Notes: generated by a model from the sequence alone, not told the origin. Counted from the first letter of the stretch, positions 10,198-21,078 are shown. The stretch: DNA of 64,000 bases from Diplonema papillatum (GCA_030068145.1 JAPJBO010000030.1:310001-374000), one strand, 5' to 3'. Numbers and translations are program-made.

Positions 10198-10560
10198 GGC
10201 TCGCATCAGCTTTTGACGGTAGTGTAGTGGACTACCGTGGCTGTAACGGGTAACGGGGAATTAGGGTTCGATTCCGGAGAGGGAGCCTGAGAAACGACGA
10301 CCACATCTAAGGACGGCAGCAGGTACGCAAATTTCCCAATAGCAACACTGCTGAGGCAGCGAAGAGAAATAGCCTCGACACGTACTTAGTACGTTAGAAA
10401 CAATGGATGATATCTAAACCTGTCAAAGAACACAATTGGTGGACAAGTCTGGTGCCAGCACCCGCGGTAATTCCAGCACCAATAGATATATTAATGCTGC
10501 TGCTGTTAAAAAGCTCGTAGTTGGATCTAAAGCTCAGGTTGCAAGGTGGCCCAGTTTGCT
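10198..10560 (+). pseudogene. 18S rRNA fragment (5' domain through the 530-loop region)
   Basis: Reads in order through conserved 18S blocks: CTTTTGACGGTAGTGTAGTG, AATTAGGGTTCGATTCCGGA, AGCCTGAGAAACG, CACATCTAAGGA, GTCTGGTGCCAGCACCCGCG and TTAAAAAGCTCGTAGTTGGA. It covers roughly a fifth of an 18S gene and stops in the variable V4 region; the ends are not recognisable. The near-universal GCCAGCAGCCGCGG core reads GCCAGCACCCGCGG here and nearby invariant bases also differ, so a non-functional fragment is likeliest. The sequence between blocks has drifted. From memory the GGTAGTGTAxTGGACTACC stretch is typical of alveolate 18S. A functional rRNA piece cannot be excluded from sequence alone. Confidence 0.85.
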
Positions 10561-10736
10561 GGGCATCAGCGTACTGCTGGTATTCAGAAGGCTGGGTAAA
10601 CGATCAGCTCCCAGGCTTGAAACACACAAACGAATGAAAACACCACCGTAAAGAAAAAATCCACCGTCTCAACGTACACTCGAAGCTTGCGGCGGCTCCC
10701 GGCGCAGAGTGCTGCGCCTGTCGACCTGGCGAAGAT

Positions 10737-12510
10737 ATGAGTCAGCTACTTGCCATGGACGATCACGAGGAGCAGAAACCCCCTTCGTCTGACTCGCTCT
10801 CGCCCGTGCACGCGATTCACGAGGCAAGGATTCGTACCTACACGACCCTGAGAACGCCCGCGGAACCTGTCGACCACGGCGATGACGATATTAGTGGTGA
10901 GAGCATCGAAGACGGCGACGTCGTGACCGCTTTCGGATCAGTCCTCCCTGAATACATCGGTACCCTCCCGGTATGCTACGTTCATCGATCATGTGCACCG
11001 CCCCCTGTGCTCGACCCCGCACGGACAACTTCCGCCGGTAGAGTAAACTTGCCTAAATAAATCAACTGCCTTCGGGTAGGCTAGTCTGACTCTCTCTCGT
11101 TGTCGTCGGGGGGAAAAAAAAAGGCCGCCCCTACCGAGGGCGGATGTCATCAAGGACCTTGCAAACAGCAGGGTTGGGGCAACGTGGCTACGCCGGTCCC
11201 CCATCCCCTTCTATAGACCGGGATTTATTTACTCATGGCATAGAACACCTAACGACAATTCTAAGCGGCTTCGGCGGAAGGGAATAGACGTGAAAGACTG
11301 TGCGGTGTAGTGGGAGTGTGGGCCTTTGAAGCGTGGATGATGCCTCTCGCGCAGCTCCCTTGGGGGGTTCCTGGTTCATGCCAAAGCGCCGCCGCCCGGG
11401 TTAAGGGGTTGCGGCATCAGGCGTGGGCCAGGGCCAGGGAGGCTGTTCTGAGGGGTCACCCACAGACCTGTGTGTAATGTGGTGCACCGTTATTTTGAGG
11501 TCAGCGTGCAAAGAGATGGTCGCGGTAGCCTGCACTGCTGGATAGACAACAGCAGGCAACGCGATGCTGCTGCGGAGGATAGGGGAACCGGCTTGGTCGA
11601 AGATCCCCTTTTGCTCGGGTAGCTCACTCACGGCAAACAAGAAGCAAGGAGGTAACACAACGCCACCTCACACAGCCCGGGGGACTCGAAAATTTACGCT
11701 TCAACGACTTGTTCCACCATTGCGAAGCGACGAAACGGCGACCCGCGAACCGCGTTTTTCTGAAGAGTTGGAAAAGCTTTCAAGCTACGGCGGCTCAGCA
11801 GCACTACGAAGCGAACCCTTCCGATTACATTGCTGTATGTTGCGTTTCCCTTTTGGTTTTTTTGTATGTGCGCTAGGTGTCAAGGGGGGGCCTTCACGTG
11901 GCGACACTGTTGACCGCACCTTAATTGAGTCGCGGTCGCCCATCCCCCAACCGCCAGCATCACGTACTTGATGCGACGCGGAACAAGTAGCACCGCCCGG
12001 CGAATAGAGGGCCACAAAAGTGGCAAATCGACCTGCTTAGCAGCCAATGGCCTGATGGCTGAGTGCACACCTAAGCAGGGCTGCATCCTCGTGTTGTAGC
12101 CGTGTTGTGTTTAAGGCTTCGTGGGGGCCTGGACAACCACCTCATCATAATAGGCTGCCCCCTGCGCCTGCTGTCTCCGGCTGCTTCGGCAGACGATACA
12201 TACTACTACTACCTACTGTATTTTCGCTGCTTGCCACATCTTCGGGTGAGGTGTGCCGCCTGTGTAAAGACACTCAGCTGTTGCACGGGGCCGAAAACCC
12301 CGTGCGGCTAACACCGCAAGAGCATGAAACCAGAAGTCTTGAGCCGAGCGCCGTATGGAGAAGCTGACAGCCTCCCACGCTCTCCACCCACCCTTCGGAG
12401 AGGAGTCACAGGACCCAAAAGCGGCGTGTCGAAAACTCAAAGCCGACTGGCGAATGTGACAAGTGGGCTATACTTCGATTCAGCCGTTACCCACTCAAAG
12501 CCCTGAACTT

Positions 12511-12545
<35 letters not shown>

Positions 12546-13606
12546 ACACACACACACAGCTGTGCCACGACGTGAGCGACTACGAAGAGTGCTTCTGGAA
12601 CTACCGGGAGAACCGCTTCTGCACCTGCGAAGAGGCTGAAGTTTTCGACGACGTGCTCGAGCAGGTGTTCCAGACGAAGGGCAGCTTCCTGGACGACCCT
12701 GTGTCCGACAAGGAGAGCGCCGAGGTCACCCTCAGCGGCGGCCACTCCGTCGCGACGACGACGATGCAGGGCTGGCGCAGCGGCCACGAGGACGACGGCG
12801 TCGTCTGCCCGGAGCTGCCGTCGCATCCGGGCGTCGCGCTGGTCTGCGTGCTCGACGGGCATGGGGGCGAGAGGGTGGCCCACAGGGTAGCTGGCCGCCT
12901 GGCCTCCATATTCGACGAATGCCTGCCCCCAGCCGAGATGCGGCAGTTCGCTTCCCTGCCTGCCGGCTCCGCCGAATTGACGGGCGCCCCCCAGGACCTG
13001 GTGGCGGAAGGTGTGGTGAGGGCGTTCCTCGCGGCCGACGAGGACGTGGAGGCAGCGTTGAAGTCGGACCATACCGGCTGCACGGGCACGACGCTCAACA
13101 CCGTGCTGCTCACGCCGTCGACGTACATCGTCGGGAACTCCGGCGACAGCCGGATCGTCCTCTGCCGCGGGGGCAAGGCGGTGCGCCTCTCGCACGACCA
13201 TAAGCCGGACTCTCCCCGCGAGAGCGTGCGGATCCTGAAAGCCGGCGGGGTGGTTACCGACGGGCGGGTGGAGGGCTTGCTCGCAGTGTCGCGGGCCCTC
13301 GGCGACTTCGACTTCAAGCAAGCGGGCGGTCTGCCGGCCCGTGACCAGGCAGTTTCCGCATGTCCGGACGTGTCGTTTCACGCCCGTTCGCCCGACGACC
13401 AGTTCCTCGTCCAAGCCTGCGACGGCATCTGGGACTGCATGACGGACGACGAGGTCTGCAGCTTCATCCGGATCAGGCTCGCGGCTTCGGTGCCGCCGCG
13501 CAGCATCGTCGAGAGCCTCTGCGACAACTGCATCGCGCCCAGCATCGACGAAAGCGGGATCGGGACGGACAACATGTCGGTGCACTGCATTCTGCTCAAA
13601 AATTGA
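10737..13606 (+). CDS. PP2C-family Ser/Thr protein phosphatase (two exons)
   Basis: Exons 10737-10970 and 12560-13606, 426 codons. The first exon ends before donor GTATGC and the second starts after a CA-repeat ending CAG; the frame joins in phase 0. The N-terminal 78 residues are acidic and lack a known domain. The rest is a full metal-dependent PP2C domain: HEDD (about residue 155), LDGHGG (175), GDSR (273), DGIWD (366) and GTDN (about 414). These supply the expected acidic residues for the two-metal site, so the enzyme should be active in removing phosphate from Ser/Thr of protein substrates. There is no signal peptide or membrane span, suggesting cytosol or nucleus. The intron (1589 bp) holds repeats J and others. 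Identification of exon 1 rests on frame and splice-site agreement and is less certain than exon 2. Confidence 0.88.
11041..11110 (+). repeat. Short dispersed repeat shared with the 61.6-kb element
   Basis: GTAAACTTGCCTAAATAAAT through GGGTAGGCTAGTCTGAC matches 61658-61715 closely. It lies in the PP2C intron and is part of the interior of one AATAGTTGA-type element. Confidence 0.6.
11291..11415 (+). repeat. Dispersed repeat, inverted partner of 16137-16262
   Basis: GTGGGCCTTTGAAGCGTGGA through GGGTTAAGGGGTTGCGGCAT is found in reverse complement at 16137-16262. One copy is in the PP2C intron, the other in intergenic sequence. No function is apparent. Confidence 0.7.
11878..12235 (+). repeat. 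Dispersed repeat family J, copy 1 (PP2C intron)
   Basis: About 350 bp including CCTTAATTGAGTCGCGGT, GGCCTGATGGCTGAGTGCAC and CTGTCTCCGGCTGCTTCGGC. A second copy at 47027-47460 matches closely in the same orientation but carries an extra segment of about 90 bp. Family unknown. Confidence 0.75.
12511..12559 (+). repeat. CA microsatellite forming the PP2C 3' splice site
   Basis: (CA)n runs right up to the CAG that precedes exon 2. The same arrangement occurs in UFM1 (34438-34478). The tract has no U-run, unlike typical polypyrimidine tracts. Confidence 0.75.
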
Positions 13607-16136
13607 GGTCGCCCGAGTCCAGCCGGAGGGTTTGTCGTTGCGGGCACGGGCCCTTGGTCCCTTTGTCGACCGCTTTGGATCGAGAACTTCGTAAATGAAT
13701 GACGATGATGAAGTTCTGGACGAGCTTATACGTAGAGGCGGGCTTGGCGGTCGCCTGCTGCCAACGAAGGTCATCATGACCTCAATCAAGCTCACGCTAC
13801 GTGGTCACGATGCTGCGCGCTGATTGAGGCGGGAAATTTCCTGCTTGGAGTTTGCCCATCAAAGTATCACGGGCATGACCTGAGCAAACGACGGTGCGAG
13901 CCTCAAGTGACTTTTGTCTAGTCTATGGCGGGCCACGCGTACAATCAATCCTTTGCTTTTTCAAACAATTTCGCATTACATAGGGCTCTCATTGCGTTCG
14001 TTCGTGGTTTTGTCCTTTGACAGAGTGAGCCAATGCCTCTCATCTCACCCTTTAAGACACGGCTGTGGTCGCGTTAGTGGGGAGTCATTTGCACGCAAAT
14101 GAGTACTCCAGTGCAGCATTTTTTCATTTCTTCTTTAGCGTGCCTTGGGTGAGTCGCTGGTTTAAGCAACTCTTCTCAATCAAACGAACAGACAATTTCT
14201 TCAATTGGGTGAAGGTGAGCATGCAAGCGCCCCGTGTTCGTCCCAACTTCCTAGTGGCTGCAACCAACGGTTGCTGGCTCATATGATTTTTTCTGGTCGC
14301 ATAAGATCGAAGATCTCAGAAGATTAATACTAATACTATTCCGACGAGAACTAACACTTGTACAAAGGTAATAACCCGTCGCTCCCGAGAAGAACACCGT
14401 AATTTTCCTCGGTTGTGAGTCATGTTTTCCAGTTGGCCCGTCAGAAGTTTGACACGAACCGTTCGACAACGAGGGACGTCCGACCCAACTGTGAATGCTC
14501 AACTGGGTGCCGTACACCTGCGTCTTGTCAGCGCTAGCGTCCGCTTGACCCATCTTTTGCCCGCTCATGTATCCCCCAAGAAACGTGCTAAGCTGGGGAG
14601 GAGTCAGCCGACGATGGCACAATGCCCTCTCTTGGGATGCCCTCTCTTGGGTGTTCCGCGCGAGGGTCACGCCCCGCTGGAAAAAATTGGCAGCCACTTG
14701 CGCGTGTCTCAGCAGTACCGCCGAACACGTGCACCTTTGCTTCGTGTCGGCAGGCTTTGACACGAACGGCCGGCATCGACGTAGGACACCTTCACGATAT
14801 AGAACTTACAACGACACACGTGTCGGGGATCTCCAGTTTCAGAGAAACTGGAGATCTGGCTGACACTACTCGACCACCGTGATAGAGTCCGTTTATATGG
14901 CCGAAACCCCTGAATCGGTGAATACTCCAAGCTCATGCCATGTAAGAAGGAGCGCAAACGCTGCGCACACGATATACTGTTAACGATAGTTTTCCTGTAA
15001 CAATTCAAGCCACCACCCTCGCGGCTTCCTCCTCATCTTTAGGCCCGTCTCCCACCAATCGTCCGCCCCTCCATCCAAGTCGATTAAAGGTCCCGGAACC
15101 ATTTGGAGAACCAGATCTTCGAAGAAAGAACACTCTCGTTGAAACGTATCCCCCTCGCATGCGGCTTTCAGAGCGGAGCTCGCGACTTCCTCCAGAGCGC
15201 TCCAAGCAGGAGCTATCGGTTTTGTGACGAAGCAACATCTACTACGAACTGAGAGGTTGAAGGGCGAGTCGAGAGAGGTTCGAATGCTCGCGGGTGCTCG
15301 CGGCAACTAGCGAAGATTAATTCCAACTCTGGTTCAGCTAAGCTCGCGATATACTTCGTCGCACTCTCTTCCCTTTTGTCCCTTTGGTATTTCAACCAGT
15401 GGTCTGTGCTTTGCGGAGACTTAAAGGACCGAAACACGCAGACACAATTGTAGTCGTACTGGCGACCGCTTCAAGCAGTGGCGGTCGCGATTCGCATGAA
15501 ATTGGCGAACAATAGGAGAACTGGTGCCTCAGAACAGAAAACTGCACCGTTGCTTCCCTTTCATTTGTGTATCCATCGTATGCATATCCTCCATCTCTAC
15601 ACCAACTGGCCAAACGTTAGACGTTTGTCGAGCGCCAAACGTTCGCCGTTTGGCAATGCGTGTCAACGCGTTCTCTTAGACGTTTTTTTTTTGTGTCTAA
15701 CAAATGCAATTTGTCAAGAACAAAAACAGACCCTGGCTGCCCTCTCCTTGTGCACCGAGACCAGACACTGCCGAAGTCTACGCGATTGCGATCGAAGTAC
15801 TTTTTTTTTTGTACTTCCAACCTTGCGGGTTGCTCCGTGATAGACACTGGCAGGTAGTGCGATGCAGTTCCAGGGCAGGGGACCGGCATAGCTGTGCGAA
15901 CTCAACTCAACTTTGCATGCTGCGGTTTACTATTTGGACCATCAGACCGCCCCGGAGCCTAGGCGGCTGGCCGGCACTCAACAGTGCTGCAATTGCACTG
16001 TGTTAACAGTGTACTTGTCTCGCGTGCATCCGCAGTCTAGCCAAAGAAAAGTCCTAAGCGTTGCCACAAGGTGCATGAAAACGACCGAACACGAATTCCA
16101 TCCAACCAACTACCAGTTCAAGAAACCAAGCTAGTT
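13607..16136. other. Gene-free stretch with hairpin and D fragment
   Basis: No gene recognised. It contains a perfect hairpin at 14828-14856 (GATCTCCAGTTTC, 3-base loop, exact complement). A family D fragment lies at about 15398-15445 (CTTAAAGGACCGAAACACG). A short repeat, TAACAAATGCAATTTGTCAA, near 15698 recurs near 49517 and, reversed, near 42560. Confidence 0.5.
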
Positions 16137-16262
16137 CAACACGAAGTCCAAAAGTCTCACGCCTGATGCCGCAACCCCTTAACCCGGGCGGCGGCGCTTT
16201 GGCATGAGCCAGGAACCTCAAGGGGAGCAGCGCGAGTGGCATCATCCACGCTTCAAAGGCCC
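16137..16262 (-). repeat. Dispersed repeat, inverted partner of 11291-11415
   Basis: The reverse complement of this stretch aligns with 11291-11415 over about 120 bp with few differences. Confidence 0.7.
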
Positions 16263-16680
16263 ACACACGAAGTCCAAAACTCCTCTACAAGCCACTCCCG
16301 CTGTCCTGTTTTTGCATATGCTTTTCTTTTTGCGTGTCTTTCGTTTTCGCCCAGCCATTCAGCGGCCAACACTCATTATGAGCTAACAGCCGATTCAGTT
16401 CGTTGTTCGCAGCCTTGCCCGTGCGCTGATGTTTCCCGTGTTTTCTCACTCGTTCCCGATGACTGCCGTGCGAGATTGAACCCCGGCGTTTAGCCACACA
16501 CGAGCTTATAACGGAAGAATCCCGCGGCCGAGAGCGCCAGGTGGCTGTGCCCGCAAGCTAAACGCGCACTCAGTCTCTTCCCCGAAGTTGCGAAAACGGT
16601 CTGCGTGGCTTTCCCAGCAGTGATGCCAAGGGATCCAAACTCGGCATCGTCGTCAGCCGCACGGCGACGGGCGTGGGTGG
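16263..16680. other. No gene seen
   Basis: No exon recognised. About 16615-16690 (AACTCGGCATCGTCGTCAGC) resembles 63756-63830 near the end of the window. Confidence 0.45.
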
Positions 16681-17235
16681 TCCCCACTGGGCTTTTCTGC
16701 TGATTTTTCAGTTTTCGGCGGGGCTTGCCCGGCACGCCCGTACTGGGAATGCCACCCAGGGTTAACAGCTTCGTTTTTGAGCTTAGTATCAGCACTGGGG
16801 TTTTCTGCTGATTTTTCAGTTTTCGGCGGGGCTTACCCGACTTTTTGCAGACAGCAGCTTCCTCAGGGCACGCCCACCGGCATGGCCGGGGAGTGCGAAA
16901 ATAGTCTGGAAGGCGGCTTGTTAGCCAACTTTCTTTTGCGAGACACCAGCTTTTTTATCAGGGCACGCCCGCACTGGGAATGCCACCCAGGGTTAAGAGC
17001 TTCGTTTTGGTCTCCAGCTTAGTATCAGCACTGGGCTTTTCTGCTGATTTTTCAGTTTTCGGCAGGTTTGCCGGATTTTTTGCAGACAGCAGCTTCATCA
17101 GGGCACCGGCATGGCCGGGGGGTGCGAAAATAGTCTGGAAGGCGGCTTGTTAGCCAACTTTCTTTTGCGAGACACCAGCTTTTTTATCAGGGCACGCCCG
17201 CACTGGGAATGGCCGGGAGTACGAAAATATAGTCT
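16681..17235 (+). repeat. Tandem repeat of about 240 bp upstream of the Dsc3-like gene
   Basis: Three imperfect units begin near 16690, 16795 and 17030. Each carries TTTTCTGCTGATTTTTCAGT and CGGGGCTTRCCCG or a variant. The second and third also carry GGAAGGCGGCTTGTTAGCCA and GAGACACCAGCTTTTTTATC. The array ends about 60 bp before the start codon, so it makes up the promoter-proximal region. Confidence 0.75.
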
Positions 17236-17295
17236 GAAAGGCCCTTGCGTCGGGGAGTCAGACGGTATCCAGGCTGCAGCAGCCACGCGACGACC

Positions 17296-18171
17296 ATGCT
17301 TCAGGTCGATGTGCGGGTGAGCTTCAACGGCCTGAGTGAGGCGAGAGGTAGCGTGGATGCCGCAGCGGCGGAGACGATGCGGGTCGACATGGTTAAAACA
17401 GTCGCCGTCGAAGCGTCGGGCGGCGTCCGGTCGCTGAAGGCTGCCGTGGGGGGCATCCCAGGCGTCGCGCACTGCCTGGCGGAGCTGGAGAAGGTCGGCA
17501 CTGGGTTGCAGCTGACGGTCATCTCCCGCGGGCAGGCGATGCTGGACCACATGCTCTCCAGCCTCCGCCCGGGTGAAGTCGTCTACTGCGTGTTCACCGC
17601 CGCGCGCGACGGGCACCGAGCCCCGGGCGACGACGAGCCGCGTGCAGCCCGCGGCTTCGACCGCCTGCTGGAGGCGAACTTCACCGAAGAAGACGTCGCG
17701 CTCATGCGCACGCACTTCCGCCGCCGCAGCCCCGGCAACGCCTCCTCGGCAGCGGACCTCGAGCTGGAGGACGCGTGGCTCGACAACGAAGCCGCAGCGA
17801 GCCTCCCCCCGGCCCCCCGCGCAACCAACAGCGGCGGCGTGGGTCTTCGGAGCACGTCTCGGTCGCCGGCCGCTGAAGTCCTCCTGCCCCCCCACTGGGC
17901 CCGTCTCGATCCTGTTGCGGACCTGCCGTCGCCGAGCTTCGAAGCCCACGAAGACGGCGACGTCGAGGTGGAGGTAGACCCCGTGGATCCCCCGTACTTC
18001 GTCAACTACTACACGCACTTCCTCGTGAGCTGGATCCTCGGCTACTTCTTCGGCATGATCGCCCTCGCTATCGACAGCCGAAAGTCGCGGATGGGAAGCT
18101 GGCTGGGCATCCTGACGAACGTCGTCCTCGGCTTCTGCGCCGCGAGTTCTGTCAACGTCGCCAAAATGTAG
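17296..18171 (+). CDS. Dsc3-like ubiquitin-ligase complex membrane subunit
   Basis: 291 codons, intronless. ATG 17296 is the first ATG in the open frame. Residues about 1-80 have the spacing of a ubiquitin-like fold (MLQVDVRVSF start). About 118-160 holds GFDRLLEANFTEEDVALMRT followed by LELEDAWLDNE, which resembles the C-terminal DUF2407 region of fungal Dsc3, where similar GFDRLL...FT..E and LE..W.D motifs occur. Two hydrophobic spans, near 240-259 (FLVSWILGYFFGMIALAI) and 268-285, end the protein. In fungi Dsc3 is a subunit of a Golgi/endosomal E3 ligase complex that ubiquitinates membrane proteins. I infer a similar role here. The acidic linker at about 222-235 is unconserved as far as I can tell. 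Tandem repeats flank the gene on both sides. Confidence 0.7.
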   Translation: MLQVDVRVSFNGLSEARGSVDAAAAETMRVDMVKTVAVEASGGVRSLKAAVGGIPGVAHCLAELEKVGTGLQLTVISRGQAMLDHMLSSLRPGEVVYCVFTAARDGHRAPGDDEPRAARGFDRLLEANFTEEDVALMRTHFRRRSPGNASSAADLELEDAWLDNEAAASLPPAPRATNSGGVGLRSTSRSPAAEVLLPPHWARLDPVADLPSPSFEAHEDGDVEVEVDPVDPPYFVNYYTHFLVSWILGYFFGMIALAIDSRKSRMGSWLGILTNVVLGFCAASSVNVAKM

Positions 18172-18179
18172 CCTCCCAG

Positions 18180-18665
18180 GACGATGCAATACTCGGAAGT
18201 CGACGAAAAACGCCCGCGTTGATGATCCTGCGGGGCAGCAGTCCTGTCCCAGCCGGATTTTTCACGAGGAAGGTCCAGGTGAGTGGCGCAGCTTGTTCTT
18301 ACGAGGCCGAGTCCTGTGCGCGTGAGCCCTTCCAGAGAATCGCTCAAATGAACGCCGACCCTTGCTCAGTCGAAACGGAAACACACCACCCAAAAAGACA
18401 CGTAGCCCCGAGAAAGATACAATACTCAGAAGTCAACGGCAAAACGGCTTTTGATGATGTTGCAGGGGCAGCAGCCCCGTCTCAGCCGGATTTTTCACGA
18501 GGACGGTCCAGGCGTCTTACCGTCTGAGGGTGCTGTGAAGGCGCGAGCCCTTCCAAAAAATAGGCCCACATGCTCTGAGAGAGCGACTGTCGCCCAGATG
18601 AAATCAGACACTTGCCCCTGGGAGTGCTCAGACGAAAACACAGTACCCGAAAACCCCTCCGCCCG
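18180..18665 (+). repeat. Tandem duplication downstream of the Dsc3-like gene
   Basis: Two units of about 235 bp. Each has GCAATACTC or ACAATACTC, then GGGGCAGCAG, CAGCCGGATTTTTCACGAGG and GAGCCCTTCCA. The first unit starts directly after the stop codon, so it probably duplicates 3'-UTR sequence. A full family D copy follows at 18678. Confidence 0.75.
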
Positions 18666-18677
18666 TTTGGGCTCCAG

Positions 18678-18865
18678 TAGCGCGGGTGGTCCTGGCTGTG
18701 GCGGGCTACGAACGGCCGCCTGACAAACCAGTCTGCAGACACTCAGGTTCCGCGCTGATGATGGTCCGCCTTATGTGTCCGTGGCTTAAAGGACCGAAAC
18801 ACGGCGCAGACGGGACCAGTGCGGTGTTGAGCACACACCCATTCCAAGCACGTTCTTGCAATTCG
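18678..18865 (+). repeat. Family D structured repeat, copy D2
   Basis: A copy starting about 500 bp after the Dsc3-like stop. It lacks about 15 bases before CTGCAGACACTCAGG. The first hairpin is GGCTGT/ACGGCC, where T-A has become U-G, so pairing is retained. CTGATGATGGTCC and GGACCGAAACACGG are intact. Confidence 0.8.
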
Positions 18866-19240
18866 CCCGTTCGGGCTGACAAGCCTAGCCTCCGAGCGTT
18901 CACCGAACGCTTGTCGACGCCTTCTGCTCCTGCTCTTTTTTGGTGCAATTTTTATAGCCCAGCGACGTTCCTGGCTCCGGTTCTGCACGAAGTTGAATGG
19001 AATTCCTTACCTGAAAATGGCACAGGGTAAATACAAGTGGGAAAACGATCAGCCGGCACGGCACGCACAAACAAAACGAAGCGCCTGTCTTTTTTTAAAG
19101 GTGAAGCGTGCAACGGTGAATTTCAACGCACGCAACCTTTTTTGCTTGACTAACCAGCACCAGCACCCCTGCAGGTCGGGAAAGGAAAGAGTCGTTGGAA
19201 GAGAACGATTGCAGATCTCTTCGATCATTCTTTGTACTTC

Positions 19241-19784
19241 CGCCTGTTGGCTCTTCTGCTTGTTGACTCTGGCCCGCCTGTTGGCTCTTCTGCTTGTTGA
19301 CTCTGGCCCGCCTGTTGGCTCTTCTGCTTGTTGACTCTGGCCCGCCTGTTGGCTCTTCTGCTTGTTGACTCTGGCCCGCCTGTTGGCTCTTCTGCTTGTT
19401 GACTCTGGCCCGCCTGTTGGCTCTTCTGCTTGTTGACTCTGGCCCGCCTGTTGGCTCTTCTGCTTGTTGACTCTGGCCCGCCTGTTGGCTCTTCTGCTTG
19501 TTGACTCTGGCCCGCCTGTTGGCTCTTCTGCTTGTTGACTCTGGCCCGCCTGTTGGCTCTTCTGCTTGTTGACTCTGGCCCGCCTGTTGGCTCTTCTGCT
19601 TGTTGACTCTGGCCCGCCTGTTGGCTCTTCTGCTTGTTGACTCTGGCCCGCCTGTTGGCTCTTCTGCTTGTTGACTCTGGCCCGCCTGTTGGCTCTTCTG
19701 CTTGTTGACTCTGGCCCGCCTGTTGGCTCTTCTGCTTGTTGACTCTGGCCCGCCTGTTGGCTCTTCTACTTGTTGACTCTGGCC
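19241..19784. repeat. 34-bp minisatellite, 16 copies
   Basis: Unit CCTGTTGGCTCTTCTGCTTG plus TTGACTCTGGCCCG. The copies are nearly perfect, with only the last showing a change (CTACTTG). Since 34 is not a multiple of three, the long minus-strand frame cycles through three phases of the unit and is unlikely to be a gene. Confidence 0.95.
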
Positions 19785-19867
19785 ATGTAGCAGTTTTAGT
19801 CATGTGAAAACGACCACCTTCCCGCTCTCTGGCCTCGCACCTGCTGTTGTAGGAAATACTTAGTGGC

Positions 19868-19985
19868 GTTCGTAAGTTCAACAAAGGACCCACTTTGTAG
19901 TTGTATTGTTTTCTCCCCTTCCGCCTCCTTCGAAATGAGCACAAGGCAGTCCCTCGAGTATTTTGCAGCTGCTGGCCAACCAAAC
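19868..19985 (+). repeat. Dispersed element family I2, copy 1
   Basis: GACCCACTTTGTAGTTGTAT, GAAATGAGCACAAGGCAGTC and CCTCGAGTATTTTGC. A related copy sits at 58405-58470 and 58645-58670 in the first cold-shock gene, with fragments at 28950-28970 and, reversed, 41270-41310. Confidence 0.6.
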
Positions 19986-20014
19986 AAAATTGTCAGGAAG
20001 CCTTCTTAAAGTGA

Positions 20015-20438
20015 AAAGGGAGGCGGGCTGGCGCGGTGGCGCGGGGGTGTGCAGCTGGGCTGAACAGCGCCCTGCACGGGCCCCGTGCGCCTGCCTGGCC
20101 GCGAGTTTTGAAGCGGGATCCCGGAGGAGAAGCGTTGCGGGCCGGGAAGACGGGGGATTGGGCCCTCGCGGGGCCGCAGGGGAACGAGGCCCCTTCGCTG
20201 GGGACCCGTGCCCGTCCCCTGGCCCTCACTCCGGCGGGCGTCCGTCAACCGGTGAGACCATCGCGGGGTCCCGCTGTGCTCGCGTACGACGAGGCTGGGC
20301 GCCCTCCGTCATCTTCCCTCAAGAGAAATTCCTTGGGGGAAGACTACTTGAGGACGCCGCCCTGTCTCGATGGGTTGCGGTGGCTCGACCGCGGCGGCAA
20401 CGGCAAACGACGCTTCGCAAAGGAGCGACTTTCCAAAG
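20015..20438 (+). other. GC-rich open segment ending at a GTATGC donor
   Basis: Much richer in GC than its surroundings and open without stops from 20015. It ends in CCAAAG followed by GTATGC, the donor used by most introns here. Read in the frame of LKRNSLGEDYLRTPPCLDGL, it leaves one spare base at the donor, which fits the phase of the WD40 exon starting at 22699. There is no ATG in that frame and no domain I recognise. It could be an internal exon of the WD40 gene, a separate gene piece, or chance. Confidence 0.25.
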
Positions 20439-20795
20439 GTATGCTTTGCTTCTCTACGCTACGAGGGAACGAACCAGAAAGAGTGCCAACGCTACTCTTT
20501 CTATTAGTCTCTTCATGATAACCAACATATGAAAGGTGTCCCGGGATAAGCCGGCAGCCGCTGCTTAACGGCATAGTGCACCGTGTGGTCCGTATACTTA
20601 AAAGTTCCCAATGCTTACCGACTTTACCACGTGGGCGGCCCTGAGATTACCCCCCCCACCTCAGGTGGCACCACTTTATCTTTAGGCATACTTCAACTCG
20701 CTTCGTGGGCGGCGTCGAAGCTTCACCACGCTGGCGCCAACGGCGCACTTCACCAGGAAAACGTACGAAAACTTAGACCACGTCATACAGCATAC
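20439..20795. other. No gene seen
   Basis: No exon or repeat recognised up to the transposon's 4-bp target duplication. Confidence 0.4.
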
Positions 20796-21010
20796 CACTC
20801 ATTCCACGAAAACGTGTCACAGATTTTGCTTCCTCGTATCCGACATGTTCAGGTCAAATTTTGAGCAAAATTCGGAATTTTTTTTTGGGATGGAAAGAGC
20901 TATCCACGGCAAGTATCGGCACCTTTTTTGAACTCGATATAGCCAAAAATCTGACCCCCAGATGGCACTTTAGACGTTTTTGGGCCGATTTTCGGTCCTC
21001 AAAAAAAACA

Positions 21011-21078
21011 CTCCTCGCAGGAACCAAGTACCCCCAGAACCACAAGTGGGCGTGCTACCCGTTAGACCACGGGCGAAA
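21011..21078 (-). other. Second tRNA-like segment inside the element
   Basis: On the minus strand it reads CGTGGTCTAACGGGTAGCAC, a good D-arm/A-box pattern. The T-arm is poor (TTGGTTCCTGCGAGG), so it may be a degraded tRNA-derived module. Confidence 0.4.

Noticed and set aside
12509-13795. 428-codon minus-strand frame opposite PP2C
   Set aside because: Shadow of the GC-rich PP2C exon; the + strand has all catalytic motifs.
19225-19983. Minus-strand 252-codon frame over the 34-bp array
   Set aside because: Pure repeat translation cycling through three phases of one unit; nothing conserved outside the array.
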